Shown piece after piece: positions 9,168 to 18,035 of a DNA stretch of 64,000 bases. Made by a program: the position numbers and the translations under genes. The notes under the pieces are model-generated. The model saw nothing but the letters and a program-made list of their open reading frames with translations, searched no databases and was not told the origin of the DNA. Within the stretch, counting starts at the first letter, position 1. Each line of letters starts with the position of its first letter. The DNA is from CAYFJO01 sp964343305 (GTDB lineage Bacteria > Planctomycetota > Planctomycetia > Pirellulales > Pirellulaceae). The stretch covers positions 1-64,000 of the forward strand of contig CAYFJO010000003.1 in NCBI GenBank assembly GCA_964343305.1. Reading direction: 5' to 3'.

Positions 9168-10322
9168 ATGCAATTTCTTAATTTCGCGTGTGTCGTGGGC
9201 GCTCGCCCCAACTTCATGAAGATGGCACCTTTGCTCCGTGCGTTGGATTCATTCGACGACGTGCATGCAACGTTGATTCACACGGGACAACACTATGATC
9301 CCAACCTTTCCGATATCTTTTTTCAAGAACTCGAGATAAAACGGCCCGAGGTCTCGCTGGGGATCGGGTCGGGAAAACCAGGTGAGCAAACCGCACGAAT
9401 TCTGGAAGCGATGGAGTCGGTTTTGGAGTCCGGCCCTCCCGGTGGCGGCCGGTTTGATCGATTGATCGTGGTTGGCGACGTTACGTCCACCATGGCCTCT
9501 GCCTTAGCTGCCGTTAAGCTCGGCATCCCCGTGGCCCATGTGGAAGCCGGCTTGCGAAGTTTCGATCGAACGATGCCCGAAGAAATCAACCGGATCGTTA
9601 CCGATTCGATATCGGATATGTTTTTTGTATCGGAGCCAGACGGCATCAAAAACCTGGTAAACGAAGGGCAAGATCCATCACGAATCCATGAGGTGGGAAA
9701 CGTGATGATCGACACGTTGATGCGGTTGATTCCGCGAGCGCAAGAGAGGAACACCGTCGACCGTCTTGGCATGTTGCCAGGCCAATATGGCGTCGTTACT
9801 CTGCACCGCCCGGCAAATGTGGATCACGCTGACTGCTTGGCAGGGTTGGTGGATGTCTTAATCGATTTGTCCAACGAGATTCCATTTGTCTTTCCGGCTC
9901 ATCCTCGAACATTGAACAGGCTTGAGAGCTTTGGCCTCATGAATCGCGTTAATGGGGCCAAAGGCCTACGACTCGAACCACCGATGGGCTACCTTGATTT
10001 TCTTTCTTTGACCTCCCAATCTCGTTTGATCATCACGGATTCAGGTGGCTTGCAGGAAGAGTCGACGGCATTAGGAGTGCCGTGCCTTACGATGCGGCCC
10101 AATACCGAGCGGCCGATCACGGTCGAAGTGGGAACGAGCACGTTAATCGGAAGCGATGCTGAATTACTTCGAACAAAAGTAAACGAAGTGTTTGATGGGG
10201 AGTATAAAACGGGCTTCTGCCCACCAACCTGGGATGGCAACGCGGCAAAACGCATCGGGGCAGTTTTGACTGGCCAGGTCACCGAATTTGCGATGACGCC
10301 AGAATCGGCCGAAGCCGTCTAG
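9168..10322 (+). CDS. wecB: UDP-N-acetylglucosamine 2-epimerase (non-hydrolysing)
   Basis: 384 residues, normal for WecB. Family motifs are all present: 'GARPNFMKMAPL' near the start, 'HTGQHYD', 'VVGDVTSTMA', 'HVEAGLRSFDRTMPEE', 'TLHRPANVD' and 'ITDSGGLQEES'. The enzyme interconverts UDP-GlcNAc and UDP-ManNAc in the cytoplasm to feed surface polysaccharide synthesis, which fits the glycosyltransferase, epimerase and asparagine synthase genes downstream. It stands alone on its strand: a 180-base gap upstream and a convergent gene 6 bases downstream. No strong ribosome site; GACGGG is the best candidate. Confidence 0.93.
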   Translation: MQFLNFACVVGARPNFMKMAPLLRALDSFDDVHATLIHTGQHYDPNLSDIFFQELEIKRPEVSLGIGSGKPGEQTARILEAMESVLESGPPGGGRFDRLIVVGDVTSTMASALAAVKLGIPVAHVEAGLRSFDRTMPEEINRIVTDSISDMFFVSEPDGIKNLVNEGQDPSRIHEVGNVMIDTLMRLIPRAQERNTVDRLGMLPGQYGVVTLHRPANVDHADCLAGLVDVLIDLSNEIPFVFPAHPRTLNRLESFGLMNRVNGAKGLRLEPPMGYLDFLSLTSQSRLIITDSGGLQEESTALGVPCLTMRPNTERPITVEVGTSTLIGSDAELLRTKVNEVFDGEYKTGFCPPTWDGNAAKRIGAVLTGQVTEFAMTPESAEAV

Positions 10323-10328
10323 GGATTG

Positions 10329-12413
10329 TCATTTTTTGACCAGTAAGAGGTTGCCCCAAAGCCCCGTGACGATTGCCCCTTGTTTTGGCGATCCCGTGGC
10401 CAGATACAATTGCTCCACGCCCGTGACGGACACTCGAAAGGGCTGTGAGCGTCCTGGGATTAGAGGTTGCGATGTCCAAAGCGTCTTTTTGTCGGACTTA
10501 ATTTGAAACACGACTGGAGTTGGATTCTCGGCTGGTGGAGCCTCGCCAGCAACTCCGACAACACCGCTCAGCGCGACAAATCGTCCAGACAACGAATACT
10601 CGACGGCGGCGATCTGCGCTTCCGCGGTGTTCGTCATCGTGACTGCGTGATGGACGTCTACCTTGGCAATGCGAACGGTTGGACTCTCGTCGCTGGTCGC
10701 AACCACGGTCCCTTGCTCCTTTGTGGGCGAAAGGTCGGAGAGATAGCCAATGACTTGGGCAACGCCGCTGCCGGACGTATCAAGACCTTCTTGGATGCGT
10801 TTTTCGGCGGCACCTTTCGCGAGCGCCTTCAATTCGGGCAGCGCACGCTCATACCAAGTGGTCGCACGTTGTTTTAGAGCGGCCGAATAATCGGCGTACT
10901 TGTCCTCGCTGGCCAGATTCCACCATCGCTCTGCCAATGCGGCTTGGTCAGCAGCGATTTCTGGATTCGATTGATCCGCGGTTGCGAGAGCTGCAAGTTC
11001 CGGGTCCGAACCATCGTTCAAGTGTGTGAGTCCGTCTTCCCACTGCTGTTGCACAAAACAACGATACACGCCAACGGCGAGATTTGCGTCCGGATCATCC
11101 GGCGTTTTAGACAAGGCTTGCAGCGCCCTTTCTGTTTGTTTCGCTCGCCGTTGGATCGTGGCAAACCGTGCGGCTTCATTGATGAGTGCCGTGGCCAGTG
11201 TGGGATTGTAACGACGTAGCGGAGTCACGGCGGAACGAATCTTGGTCGTCAATGGAGGAATGACTTGGAACTCTCCTTTGCGACCCGCCTCGTCCAACAC
11301 TCGCAGAGCGAGATCCACAAATTGAATGACATCGTTATGATCCTGGGGCACGAGATTGTGCGTTGTTAGCACGTCGCTTTTTCGTTGGATCACGTTGTCG
11401 ACGTCGAATCGCTGAGGGATCTCGTCAAACGTTTCACAACTTGTCTTCAATCGGCCCGCCGTGGCGTAGAGCTTTGCCGCTTCAAGGAGCATCACGTAGG
11501 CGTCGACGTGGTTCTCGTCCACGGATTCGAGTGCTTGGTGAAAGATCGCTTGTGCCAATTCCAACTTGGCGGGCGTGTCTGCGGCTTGCTGCAATTGGCC
11601 GGCGTAGGCTGTCTTGAAAAGTTCGATTGACCGATTCATCTGCGGCTGCGTTGGCACGGGCTTCAACGAATTTGCTGGCGGCACTGGCCGATCGTGGATA
11701 GGCAGTGGTTTAGTTGGCACTTTAGCCACGAGCAGCGAACTCGGAAACGTCTTACGCTTCAGTCGCCGCAGAAGTTGAATCGCCACTTGATGTTGCGACA
11801 GTAACTCCGCGTCCTTTTCAATGACCGCAATCACGACAAAATCCGGCACGGATTGCCGATCGGCAACCGGAATCTTGTACTGGTTGCCCGCCGCGCGAAT
11901 CACAAACGACTCGCCCGACACGCTGGAGACCGTGACGCGAACTCGTGCAAAAAGCAATTCGTCATTTGGCTTCAACTTACCAACGGCGTCGGGGAACGCC
12001 CGCCAGAGTCCATCGACTTGATCGACCATTCGCACGTAATCGTCGATTGCCGTACGCTGGTTCTCGCGTCCGATAAGCGATTTGGCATCGTTGAGTATTT
12101 CACGCGCGCGATCGATTCTTCGTTCTTCGAGTGCCGACCATGCATGCGCCAGACGTTGCTCCAATTGATGTTGTCGTTGATCTCGATTCGCGCGGTAGGA
12201 CTGAACGGATTCCTGATCCGCGACGTCAAGAGATTCCACGTTGATTGCGTGGAAAGTGTTGTCCGGCGATCGAATGATCACGATCGTCTCGGTCGCGAAT
12301 TCGATCTCACCTTCGACGGAGAATTTGCCCGACTTGTCGGTCCAAGGGCGTCCCCAAACAAACGCCGGAAACAGCAGCAAAAAACAACCCACTCGCATGC
12401 AAATTGATGACAT
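10329..12413 (-). CDS. Secreted protein with SHD1-like N-terminus and NPCBM-like C-terminus
   Basis: 694 residues from the ATG at 12413. The frame is open to 12551, but that would overlap the divergent Hsp70 start and place the signal peptide ('MRVGCFLLLFPAFVWG') internally; ATG 12398 is also possible. Residues about 22-75 ('RPWTDKSGKFSVEGEIEF') match the SHD1 (SLA1 homology) module common at the start of planctomycete secreted proteins. The middle is helical, TPR-like. The last 110 residues ('YSLSGRFVALSGVVGV', 'VTGVEQLYLATGS', 'GLWGNLLL') resemble an NPCBM-type carbohydrate-binding beta-sandwich. A peptidoglycan- or matrix-associated scaffold is plausible; no enzyme motif is visible. Confidence 0.72.
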   Translation of the reverse strand: MSSICMRVGCFLLLFPAFVWGRPWTDKSGKFSVEGEIEFATETIVIIRSPDNTFHAINVESLDVADQESVQSYRANRDQRQHQLEQRLAHAWSALEERRIDRAREILNDAKSLIGRENQRTAIDDYVRMVDQVDGLWRAFPDAVGKLKPNDELLFARVRVTVSSVSGESFVIRAAGNQYKIPVADRQSVPDFVVIAVIEKDAELLSQHQVAIQLLRRLKRKTFPSSLLVAKVPTKPLPIHDRPVPPANSLKPVPTQPQMNRSIELFKTAYAGQLQQAADTPAKLELAQAIFHQALESVDENHVDAYVMLLEAAKLYATAGRLKTSCETFDEIPQRFDVDNVIQRKSDVLTTHNLVPQDHNDVIQFVDLALRVLDEAGRKGEFQVIPPLTTKIRSAVTPLRRYNPTLATALINEAARFATIQRRAKQTERALQALSKTPDDPDANLAVGVYRCFVQQQWEDGLTHLNDGSDPELAALATADQSNPEIAADQAALAERWWNLASEDKYADYSAALKQRATTWYERALPELKALAKGAAEKRIQEGLDTSGSGVAQVIGYLSDLSPTKEQGTVVATSDESPTVRIAKVDVHHAVTMTNTAEAQIAAVEYSLSGRFVALSGVVGVAGEAPPAENPTPVVFQIKSDKKTLWTSQPLIPGRSQPFRVSVTGVEQLYLATGSPKQGAIVTGLWGNLLLVKK

Positions 12414-12541
12414 CACGCCATCGTACGTTTGCACGGCTCGCGATGTCAAGCAATCGCCAGTGTCCCAATTCTGTGCAAGACTCAAAACCAGGACACCGCC
12501 AAGCAATCGCCAGAGTTCGCACGGTTTGATATAGTTGATAC

Positions 12542-14077
12542 ATGGCAACACCTGCTCCTATCGTCGGAATCGACCTCGGCACAACTTACAGCGTGATCGC
12601 TTATCTCGACGCAAATGGCACTCCCACGACCGTGCGAAGTGCCGAGGGTGATCTTACAACGCCCAGTGTCGTGCTGTTTGACGACACCGACGTCGTGGTC
12701 GGCAAGATCGCTCAGAAAGCCGCCACGATGCAGCCCCAGCAGGTCGCTCAACTGGTCAAACGCGAGATGGGCAACGCAACCTTTTCCAAATCGATCAACG
12801 GCGAGCATTTTCCGCCGGAAGTCATTCAAGCGTTGATTCTGGAAAAACTCAAGCAAGATGCCGAGAGCCAGATTGGCCCGTTTGACGAGGCGGTGATCAC
12901 GGTGCCGGCCTATTTTAACGAGCCAAAACGCAAAGCCACGCAGGACGCCGGCCAGATGGCCGGGATCCGCGTGCTGGACATCATCAACGAGCCGACCGCC
13001 GCGGCGATCTCGTGCGGCGTCCAAGCCGGGTTTCTGCGACAGGCCGGCGAGTCCGACGAGCCCATGACGATTCTGGTCTACGACCTGGGTGGCGGTACGT
13101 TCGACGTCTCGCTGCTGCGAATTCATGGCCAGGATTACACGGTATTGGCGACCGACGGCAATGTCCAACTTGGTGGCGCCGATTGGGACCGCCGGCTCGT
13201 CGATTTTCTGGCCGAGGAGTTCAAACTGAAACATGGCGTCGATCCGCGCGATGACGAATCGGGCCGGCAGCGAATGTGGCGAGAAGCGGAAGATGCCAAG
13301 CGTTCGTTGACGGCGAGAGAAACCGTGGCCATCGCGTTAGAACATCGCGGCGAAGGGCTGATGGTCAAACTGACGCGAGAGAAATTCGAAGAACTTACGG
13401 CCCCGCTGCTCGATCGAACGCGTTTCACCATTACCAATTTGTTGCAACAGGCAACGTCTACCTGGCAGGACGTCGACCGCGTGTTATTGGCCGGCGGTTC
13501 CACACGGATGCCACAAGTCAGTCGGATGCTCGAGCGCGAATCCGGCAAGTCGGTCGAGAGGTCTCTCTCACCGGACGAAGCCGTGGCTCATGGCGCGGCC
13601 ATCTATGCGGGAATCCTGCGGGCTCGTCAGGAACAGAAGCCAACCGAAATGAAGGTGACCAACGTCAACTCGCACAGTTTGAGCGTGTTAGCGATTGAAA
13701 AGCGGACAGGACGGCCACGTGCGCGAACCATTATCGAGGCGAACACAGCACTGCCGGCGATGCGAAGTGCAAAGTTTCGCACACAAAAAGAAGGCCAGCA
13801 GAGCGTGGTCGTGAACGTCATCGAAGGCGGTGATGCCAGCGGCAACAACTCGACGGCGATTGGCAAGTGTGTCGTTCACGATCTGCCGGAAGGACTCGCC
13901 GCGGGGACGCCTGTCGATGTCACGTTTAGTTACGCGGCGAACGGGCGGCTGACCGTCCACGCCAGGCTGCCGGACATCGACCGCGAAGCACAAATGGAGA
14001 TTCAACGCGCGTCGGGCTTGGACCAAGCGGACGTCGATCAATGGACCAAACGATTGCGTGACGGGATCACAAGCTAG
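12542..14077 (+). CDS. Short Hsp70/DnaK-family chaperone-like ATPase
   Basis: 511 residues, against about 640 for DnaK. The nucleotide-binding domain is intact: 'GIDLGTTYS' (phosphate 1), 'TVPAYFNEPKRKATQDAG', 'IINEPTAAAISCG', 'YDLGGGTFDVSLLR' (phosphate 2) and 'LLAGGSTRMPQV' (adenosine). A beta-type substrate-binding region follows, but the helical lid is nearly absent. This short form is typical of extra Hsp70 paralogues rather than the housekeeping DnaK. It lies 3 bases before a membrane protein with an FHA-like N-terminus, so the two are surely co-transcribed and probably work together. No DnaJ or GrpE is adjacent. Confidence 0.88.
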   Translation: MATPAPIVGIDLGTTYSVIAYLDANGTPTTVRSAEGDLTTPSVVLFDDTDVVVGKIAQKAATMQPQQVAQLVKREMGNATFSKSINGEHFPPEVIQALILEKLKQDAESQIGPFDEAVITVPAYFNEPKRKATQDAGQMAGIRVLDIINEPTAAAISCGVQAGFLRQAGESDEPMTILVYDLGGGTFDVSLLRIHGQDYTVLATDGNVQLGGADWDRRLVDFLAEEFKLKHGVDPRDDESGRQRMWREAEDAKRSLTARETVAIALEHRGEGLMVKLTREKFEELTAPLLDRTRFTITNLLQQATSTWQDVDRVLLAGGSTRMPQVSRMLERESGKSVERSLSPDEAVAHGAAIYAGILRARQEQKPTEMKVTNVNSHSLSVLAIEKRTGRPRARTIIEANTALPAMRSAKFRTQKEGQQSVVVNVIEGGDASGNNSTAIGKCVVHDLPEGLAAGTPVDVTFSYAANGRLTVHARLPDIDREAQMEIQRASGLDQADVDQWTKRLRDGITS

Positions 14078-14080
14078 ACG

Positions 14081-15556
14081 ATGTCGATAACGATTCAGCT
14101 ACCATCGAACGAACGAAAAGTTTTCGACACCACGTCGATTCTCATCGGCAGCGCCGCGGTGTGCGACATCCAGCTCGCCGAACTGCGGCCACAGCACGCA
14201 AAGATTCGCAAGCTGGCGAATCGATGGATGGTCGAAAGCTTGGGGGATTGGCCCGTGCAATCGGGTGAAAATGAACCCGGCAAGCGCTGCTGGCTTAAAT
14301 CTGGTGAGCACGTCACGCTGACGCCCGATGGGCCGGCGCTCGTTTTTCAACCGTCCGAGGAAACCGCCCAGCCCGCTCCCACACAGATCGGCACGCCGGA
14401 AAGTCCGGGGCAACGGTCCGGGTCGAAAGTGTTGCAGGCATACTACGAAAAGCGCGGCGAGGCAGCAGCAGTTGAGGAACCTGTCGAGCAGCGTTGGAAG
14501 GTCGATCAAGAGGAAGAGGCGCCAATTGTTGCTCCAGAAGAAGGAAGTTTCGCAGATTCGGTTACACCAACGGAAACCTCCAACGAAACACCAGCCAGGC
14601 AACTGCCGAAGGAGTTGATGCTGGTCGCCAGACTGATTGGCGGCGGAGTGTTAGGAATCATCCTGGCCGTTTTAATATTGTGGTGGGGGCTTGGTCGCGA
14701 TCCGTTCGGTCTCGCCCCCCAACTGCCAGGATTCTTGACCTTCCTGGCACCGTCTTCGCTGCGTGAGGAGTTGATCGAAGAGCACGTACCCAGCGACGAC
14801 ACGAACGACGCCGACAATGACTTGCCCGCCTCAGACGATGCCCCGCAAACTCCCAGGAAGGCAGATCAGGTTGTGCAACCTACCAGCCCCTTTCAAGAAA
14901 TGGACCTCGGCGAAGTCGAGCGAATGGTGAATGAGCAGTTTTCGGATTTGGCCAGCCCATTTGCCACGATCGCGAAGTCGGACGTAACCGACAACGTGGC
15001 CGGTGTGATAGGCGCGACGGCCTACCCGCTGGACAAAGCCATGGCCGAACTACCGCCGATATGGCTGGCCATTGATGAATTGGCGGCGGGTCAAGTTGAC
15101 GATTTGCCAGCCGCGACGCATCTGCTGGAGCAACTCTCAAAAGTCGGCTACGTCCAAGTCCTGACAGATTTTTCGGACGATCAAGTGGCAACGATTCATG
15201 CACGAGTCAAATCCACTATGGCACGGATTGCCGAGAACGACGCCATCCGCAAAGCTCTACGAACAGCGTCCGCCACTCGCCTTGGTGAAACAGCGGACAT
15301 GGGCGGTATTGCCGTTTTTGGAACAGTTCGGTCGTTTCACTGGCACGGTCGCATGTTTGAAATGGTGCTTGAGCTTGGCGATGGCCAACGGGTTTCGGTC
15401 CATAGCTGGCAAGATCCCGCAACGGCATTCCGCGTCCATTCAGATGTTGTCGTGTTGGGCGTCGTTCTGCGAAAGCCGACGGAGCAACTCGTTGACTACG
15501 TTGGCGACGGGACGACGATCATTTGGAGCCCGAGGTTGGGCGCGGTCGAGCATTGA
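14081..15556 (+). CDS. Membrane protein with FHA-like N-terminus, partner of the Hsp70-like gene
   Basis: 491 residues. Residues 1-95 resemble an FHA fold ('DTTSILIGSAAVCDIQLAELRPQHAKIR'-like spacing, with Ser-Ala-x-Cys-Asp-Ile and a Gln-His pair) but lack the usual phosphothreonine-binding Arg and Ser, so phosphopeptide binding is doubtful. A charged, Glu/Pro-rich linker leads to one transmembrane helix around residues 187-207 ('ARLIGGGVLGIILAVLIL'). The remaining 280 residues lie on the other side and end in a small beta domain ('GTVRSFHWHGRMFEMVLELG'). No known enzyme motif. The 3-base gap after the Hsp70-like gene implies translational linkage. Confidence 0.65.
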   Translation: MSITIQLPSNERKVFDTTSILIGSAAVCDIQLAELRPQHAKIRKLANRWMVESLGDWPVQSGENEPGKRCWLKSGEHVTLTPDGPALVFQPSEETAQPAPTQIGTPESPGQRSGSKVLQAYYEKRGEAAAVEEPVEQRWKVDQEEEAPIVAPEEGSFADSVTPTETSNETPARQLPKELMLVARLIGGGVLGIILAVLILWWGLGRDPFGLAPQLPGFLTFLAPSSLREELIEEHVPSDDTNDADNDLPASDDAPQTPRKADQVVQPTSPFQEMDLGEVERMVNEQFSDLASPFATIAKSDVTDNVAGVIGATAYPLDKAMAELPPIWLAIDELAAGQVDDLPAATHLLEQLSKVGYVQVLTDFSDDQVATIHARVKSTMARIAENDAIRKALRTASATRLGETADMGGIAVFGTVRSFHWHGRMFEMVLELGDGQRVSVHSWQDPATAFRVHSDVVVLGVVLRKPTEQLVDYVGDGTTIIWSPRLGAVEH

Positions 15557-15656
15557 TCTGCCCCCAGCCCCCATTTGAAGGTCCAAATGGCGTTGACACG
15601 CTGGCGAGCGAGATGGCATCATTCCGCGGTTTGAATGTCGATGGAAACGGATTTTC

Positions 15657-16937
15657 ATGCAGATTCTCTTGTTCACACACTATTTCCCGCCGGAGGGAAA
15701 CGCGCCCGCCTCGCGGGCTTACGAGCATTGTGTTCGCTGGGCGCGTGCGGGGCATGATGTGACCGTTGTGACATCCGTCCCTAATGTGCCCGACGGTGTG
15801 GCCTATCCAGGATTCGAAAACCGTTGGCAAAGTCAAACGGAATTCGTCGACGGGATTCGTGTCGTGCGAGTTTGGACCTATCTCGCGCCCAACGCGGGCA
15901 GTATCAAGCGGATCGCAAACTATGTGTCGTACATGCTGTCGGCATGTCGCGAGTCAACCCGAGTTCAGCGGCCGGATGTCATCGTCGCCACCACGCCGCA
16001 ATTCTTTTGCGGATGGGCCGGCGTCTTGGCATCTCGAATGTGCCGCGTGCCGCTAGTGCTTGAAGTGCGCGACATCTGGCCAGAGTCCATCAAGACCGTT
16101 GGCGCGATGAAAAACGCCCGGCTGCTGTCGTTCTTGGAGCGGCTCGAACAGTGGATGTATCGTTCGGCGGCTCATATCGTCACCGTCGGCGAAGGCTATC
16201 GAGAGAACATTCTGTCCAAAGCCACCGTAGCAAATCGCATCTCGGTGATCAGTAATGGCGTGGATCTCAATCGGTTCGCTCCAGGGGCGAAGGAAGCGCT
16301 GTTTCTTCGCAAATGGGACCTCCAGCGCAAGTTCGTTTGTTCTTATGTCGGCACGCTTGGCATGGCTCACGGACTCCGCGTTGTCATCGACGCCGCGCAC
16401 TTGCTTCGTCAAGGCGGACGCGACGACATCCGCTTCTGCCTGGTGGGCGACGGAGCAGAACGATGTGCACTCGAAGCCTATGCACGCGAGCGTGGCGTCG
16501 CCGACTCTGTCGTGTTCACCGGCCGGCAATCCAAGGAAGCGATTCCCGCGATCCTCTCCAGCAGCGATGCTTCGTTGATTCACCTCAAGAAGTCCGAGTT
16601 GTTCAAAACCGTGATTCCATCGAAGATCTTTGAGACGATGGCCATGCAGCGCCCCATCATCATGGGTGTCGACGGTGAAGCTCGCGACATCGTCTCGCAG
16701 GCCGGAGCTTCGCTCAACATGGAGCCGGGATGTCCCCATTCACTCGCATCGGCGGTCGAGCGATTGGCTGACTATCCGCAACTTGCCAAACGACTGGGCC
16801 AACGGGCCCGCAACTTCGTCTCACAGTTCTATAATCGCGACGTGCTTGCCGCACAGTACCTGGATTTATTGGAGAGGGTTGCGGAGAATAGAGGTACGTT
16901 GATTCAGCAACCAGACAAGACGCTCGCTGCAGCATAG
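15657..16937 (+). CDS. Glycosyltransferase family 4, WbuB-like
   Basis: 426 residues with the GT-B layout of retaining family-4 transferases. N-terminal acceptor domain: 'LFTHYFPPEGNAPASRAYEH', 'GHDVTVVTSVPN', 'RVWTYLAPN'; C-terminal donor domain: 'FVCSYVGTLGMAHGL', 'FCLVGDGAERCALE', 'VVFTGRQSKEAIPAIL' and an acidic stretch near 'KIFETMAMQRPIIMGVDGEA'. The N-terminal pattern is typical of WbuB-type enzymes that add N-acetyl amino sugars during O-antigen or exopolysaccharide assembly; the exact sugar is not visible. It heads the group with the epimerase and asnB on the same strand. Confidence 0.88.
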   Translation: MQILLFTHYFPPEGNAPASRAYEHCVRWARAGHDVTVVTSVPNVPDGVAYPGFENRWQSQTEFVDGIRVVRVWTYLAPNAGSIKRIANYVSYMLSACRESTRVQRPDVIVATTPQFFCGWAGVLASRMCRVPLVLEVRDIWPESIKTVGAMKNARLLSFLERLEQWMYRSAAHIVTVGEGYRENILSKATVANRISVISNGVDLNRFAPGAKEALFLRKWDLQRKFVCSYVGTLGMAHGLRVVIDAAHLLRQGGRDDIRFCLVGDGAERCALEAYARERGVADSVVFTGRQSKEAIPAILSSSDASLIHLKKSELFKTVIPSKIFETMAMQRPIIMGVDGEARDIVSQAGASLNMEPGCPHSLASAVERLADYPQLAKRLGQRARNFVSQFYNRDVLAAQYLDLLERVAENRGTLIQQPDKTLAAA

Positions 16938-16938
16938 T

Positions 16939-16969
16939 CGCATTTCGCTCCGCGGAAATGCGTTCTTTC
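16939..16969 (+). terminator. Candidate intrinsic terminator after the glycosyltransferase gene
   Basis: A perfect 8-bp stem (CGCATTTC at 16939-16946 and GAAATGCG at 16955-16962) with an 8-base loop begins one base after the stop codon and is followed by TTCTTTC. The T tract is weak, so termination may be partial. Confidence 0.4.
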
Positions 16970-16982
16970 GCGGGCCGAAACG

Positions 16983-17039
16983 GTAGGTCGGATTGCCAAT
17001 CCGACCAGTCGGGACGGACGGCTTGGCAATCCGTCCTAC
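16983..17039. repeat. Double copy of the 'CGGATTG-CAATCCG' palindrome
   Basis: GGTCGGATTG (16986-16995) and CAATCCGACC (16997-17006) form a perfect 10-bp hairpin around one base. A second, imperfect copy follows, ending GGCAATCCGTCCTAC at 17039, and the outer ends GTAGG...CCTAC pair with one mismatch inside. The same family occurs at 49087-49110 and 58434-58454. It occupies most of the gap before the epimerase gene and makes the reading frame look longer than the protein. Confidence 0.75.
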
Positions 17040-17079
17040 ACTTTTTTCACAGCCTCGCAGCGAAAGGCGACAAGACTCC

Positions 17080-18006
17080 ATGAACATTCTCGTAACAGGT
17101 GGTGCCGGTTTCATTGGCAGTTCGCTTGCCGAACGCCTGGCCGATTTGCCGGACACGTGCGTCATCGCCGTGGACAATCTGTTGACCGGCCGGCGGGAAA
17201 ACGTTCTATCCACGGACAATCTGCGTTTCATCGACGCCAACGTGAATGACTGGAATTCGATCTCCTCGATCATGTTGTCCACGCCGTTTGATTTTGTATT
17301 TCATTATGCCGCGGTTGTCGGCGTGGCTCGGACTCTGGCGCATCCCACCTGGGTGCTCAGCGACTTGGACGGGATTCGTCACATCCTGGAACTGTCGAAG
17401 AACACCGGCGTGCAGCGCGTGTTCTTTTCATCGTCTTCGGAAGTTTACGGCGAGCCCGTGGAAATCCCACAACACGAACAGCGCACGCCGCTCAACGCTC
17501 GCCTGCCTTACGCCGTCGTCAAGAGCGCCGGCGAATGCTTTTGCCGTGCTTACCAACAGACGCACGGGCTGGCGTTCACCGTCCTTCGCCTATTCAACAC
17601 GTATGGCCCCAAACAGAATTGCGACTTTGTGATCACGCGCTTTTTGGACCAGGCGCTGGCGGGCGAAGACCTGACGATCCACGGCGACGGAGAACAAACC
17701 CGCACGTTTTGCTATATCGACGACCATGTGGAATTCACGACAAAAATGCTCTTGGACGGACTGTTCGAGAACGACGTCGTCAACGTCGGCCATCACGAGC
17801 AAATCTCGATTCGTCAACTGGCCGAATTGGTTCTCGACGTTACGGGCTCGTCGTCCAAGATTCTGCACTTGCCGCCACTTAAAGAAGGTGACATGATGCG
17901 TCGCCAACCGGAAAATGCACGGATGCGCCAGACACTGGGACGCGACTTGATCTCACTCGAAGACGGCATCCGCCGCATTTTGGACTACCGCCAAAACACG
18001 AAGTAG
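17080..18006 (+). CDS. NAD-dependent sugar-nucleotide epimerase/dehydratase (extended SDR)
   Basis: 308 residues from the ATG at 17080, chosen because the Rossmann glycine motif ('ILVTGGAGFIGSSLAERL') must be near the N-terminus; the upstream extension is repeat sequence. Catalytic residues are visible: a serine run in 'VFFSSSSEVYGE' and the Tyr-x-x-x-Lys pair in 'LPYAVVKSAGE'. 'YGPKQNCDFVI' and 'DGEQTRTFCYIDD' are typical of UDP-glucuronate decarboxylase/UDP-glucose 4-epimerase-type enzymes. It probably makes a nucleotide sugar for the exopolysaccharide built by the neighbouring glycosyltransferase. The exact reaction cannot be fixed from sequence. Confidence 0.88.
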   Translation: MNILVTGGAGFIGSSLAERLADLPDTCVIAVDNLLTGRRENVLSTDNLRFIDANVNDWNSISSIMLSTPFDFVFHYAAVVGVARTLAHPTWVLSDLDGIRHILELSKNTGVQRVFFSSSSEVYGEPVEIPQHEQRTPLNARLPYAVVKSAGECFCRAYQQTHGLAFTVLRLFNTYGPKQNCDFVITRFLDQALAGEDLTIHGDGEQTRTFCYIDDHVEFTTKMLLDGLFENDVVNVGHHEQISIRQLAELVLDVTGSSSKILHLPPLKEGDMMRRQPENARMRQTLGRDLISLEDGIRRILDYRQNTK

Positions 18007-18026
18007 GACGGGTTTCCTGGCCCGTC
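18007..18026. repeat. Hairpin between epimerase and asnB (GACGGG/CCCGTC)
   Basis: A 6-bp perfect stem with an 8-base loop directly follows the epimerase stop codon and precedes the asnB start by 9 bases. Too short for a confident terminator; it could affect translation of asnB. Confidence 0.4.
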
Positions 18027-18035
18027 ACGTTCTCC

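Noticed and set aside
12414..12551. Longer N-terminus for the SHD1 protein up to 12551
   Set aside because: It would overlap the start of the divergent Hsp70 gene and bury the signal peptide.
16053..16739. 228-residue minus-strand frame across the glycosyltransferase gene
   Set aside because: Antisense shadow of a well-supported gene; no motifs.
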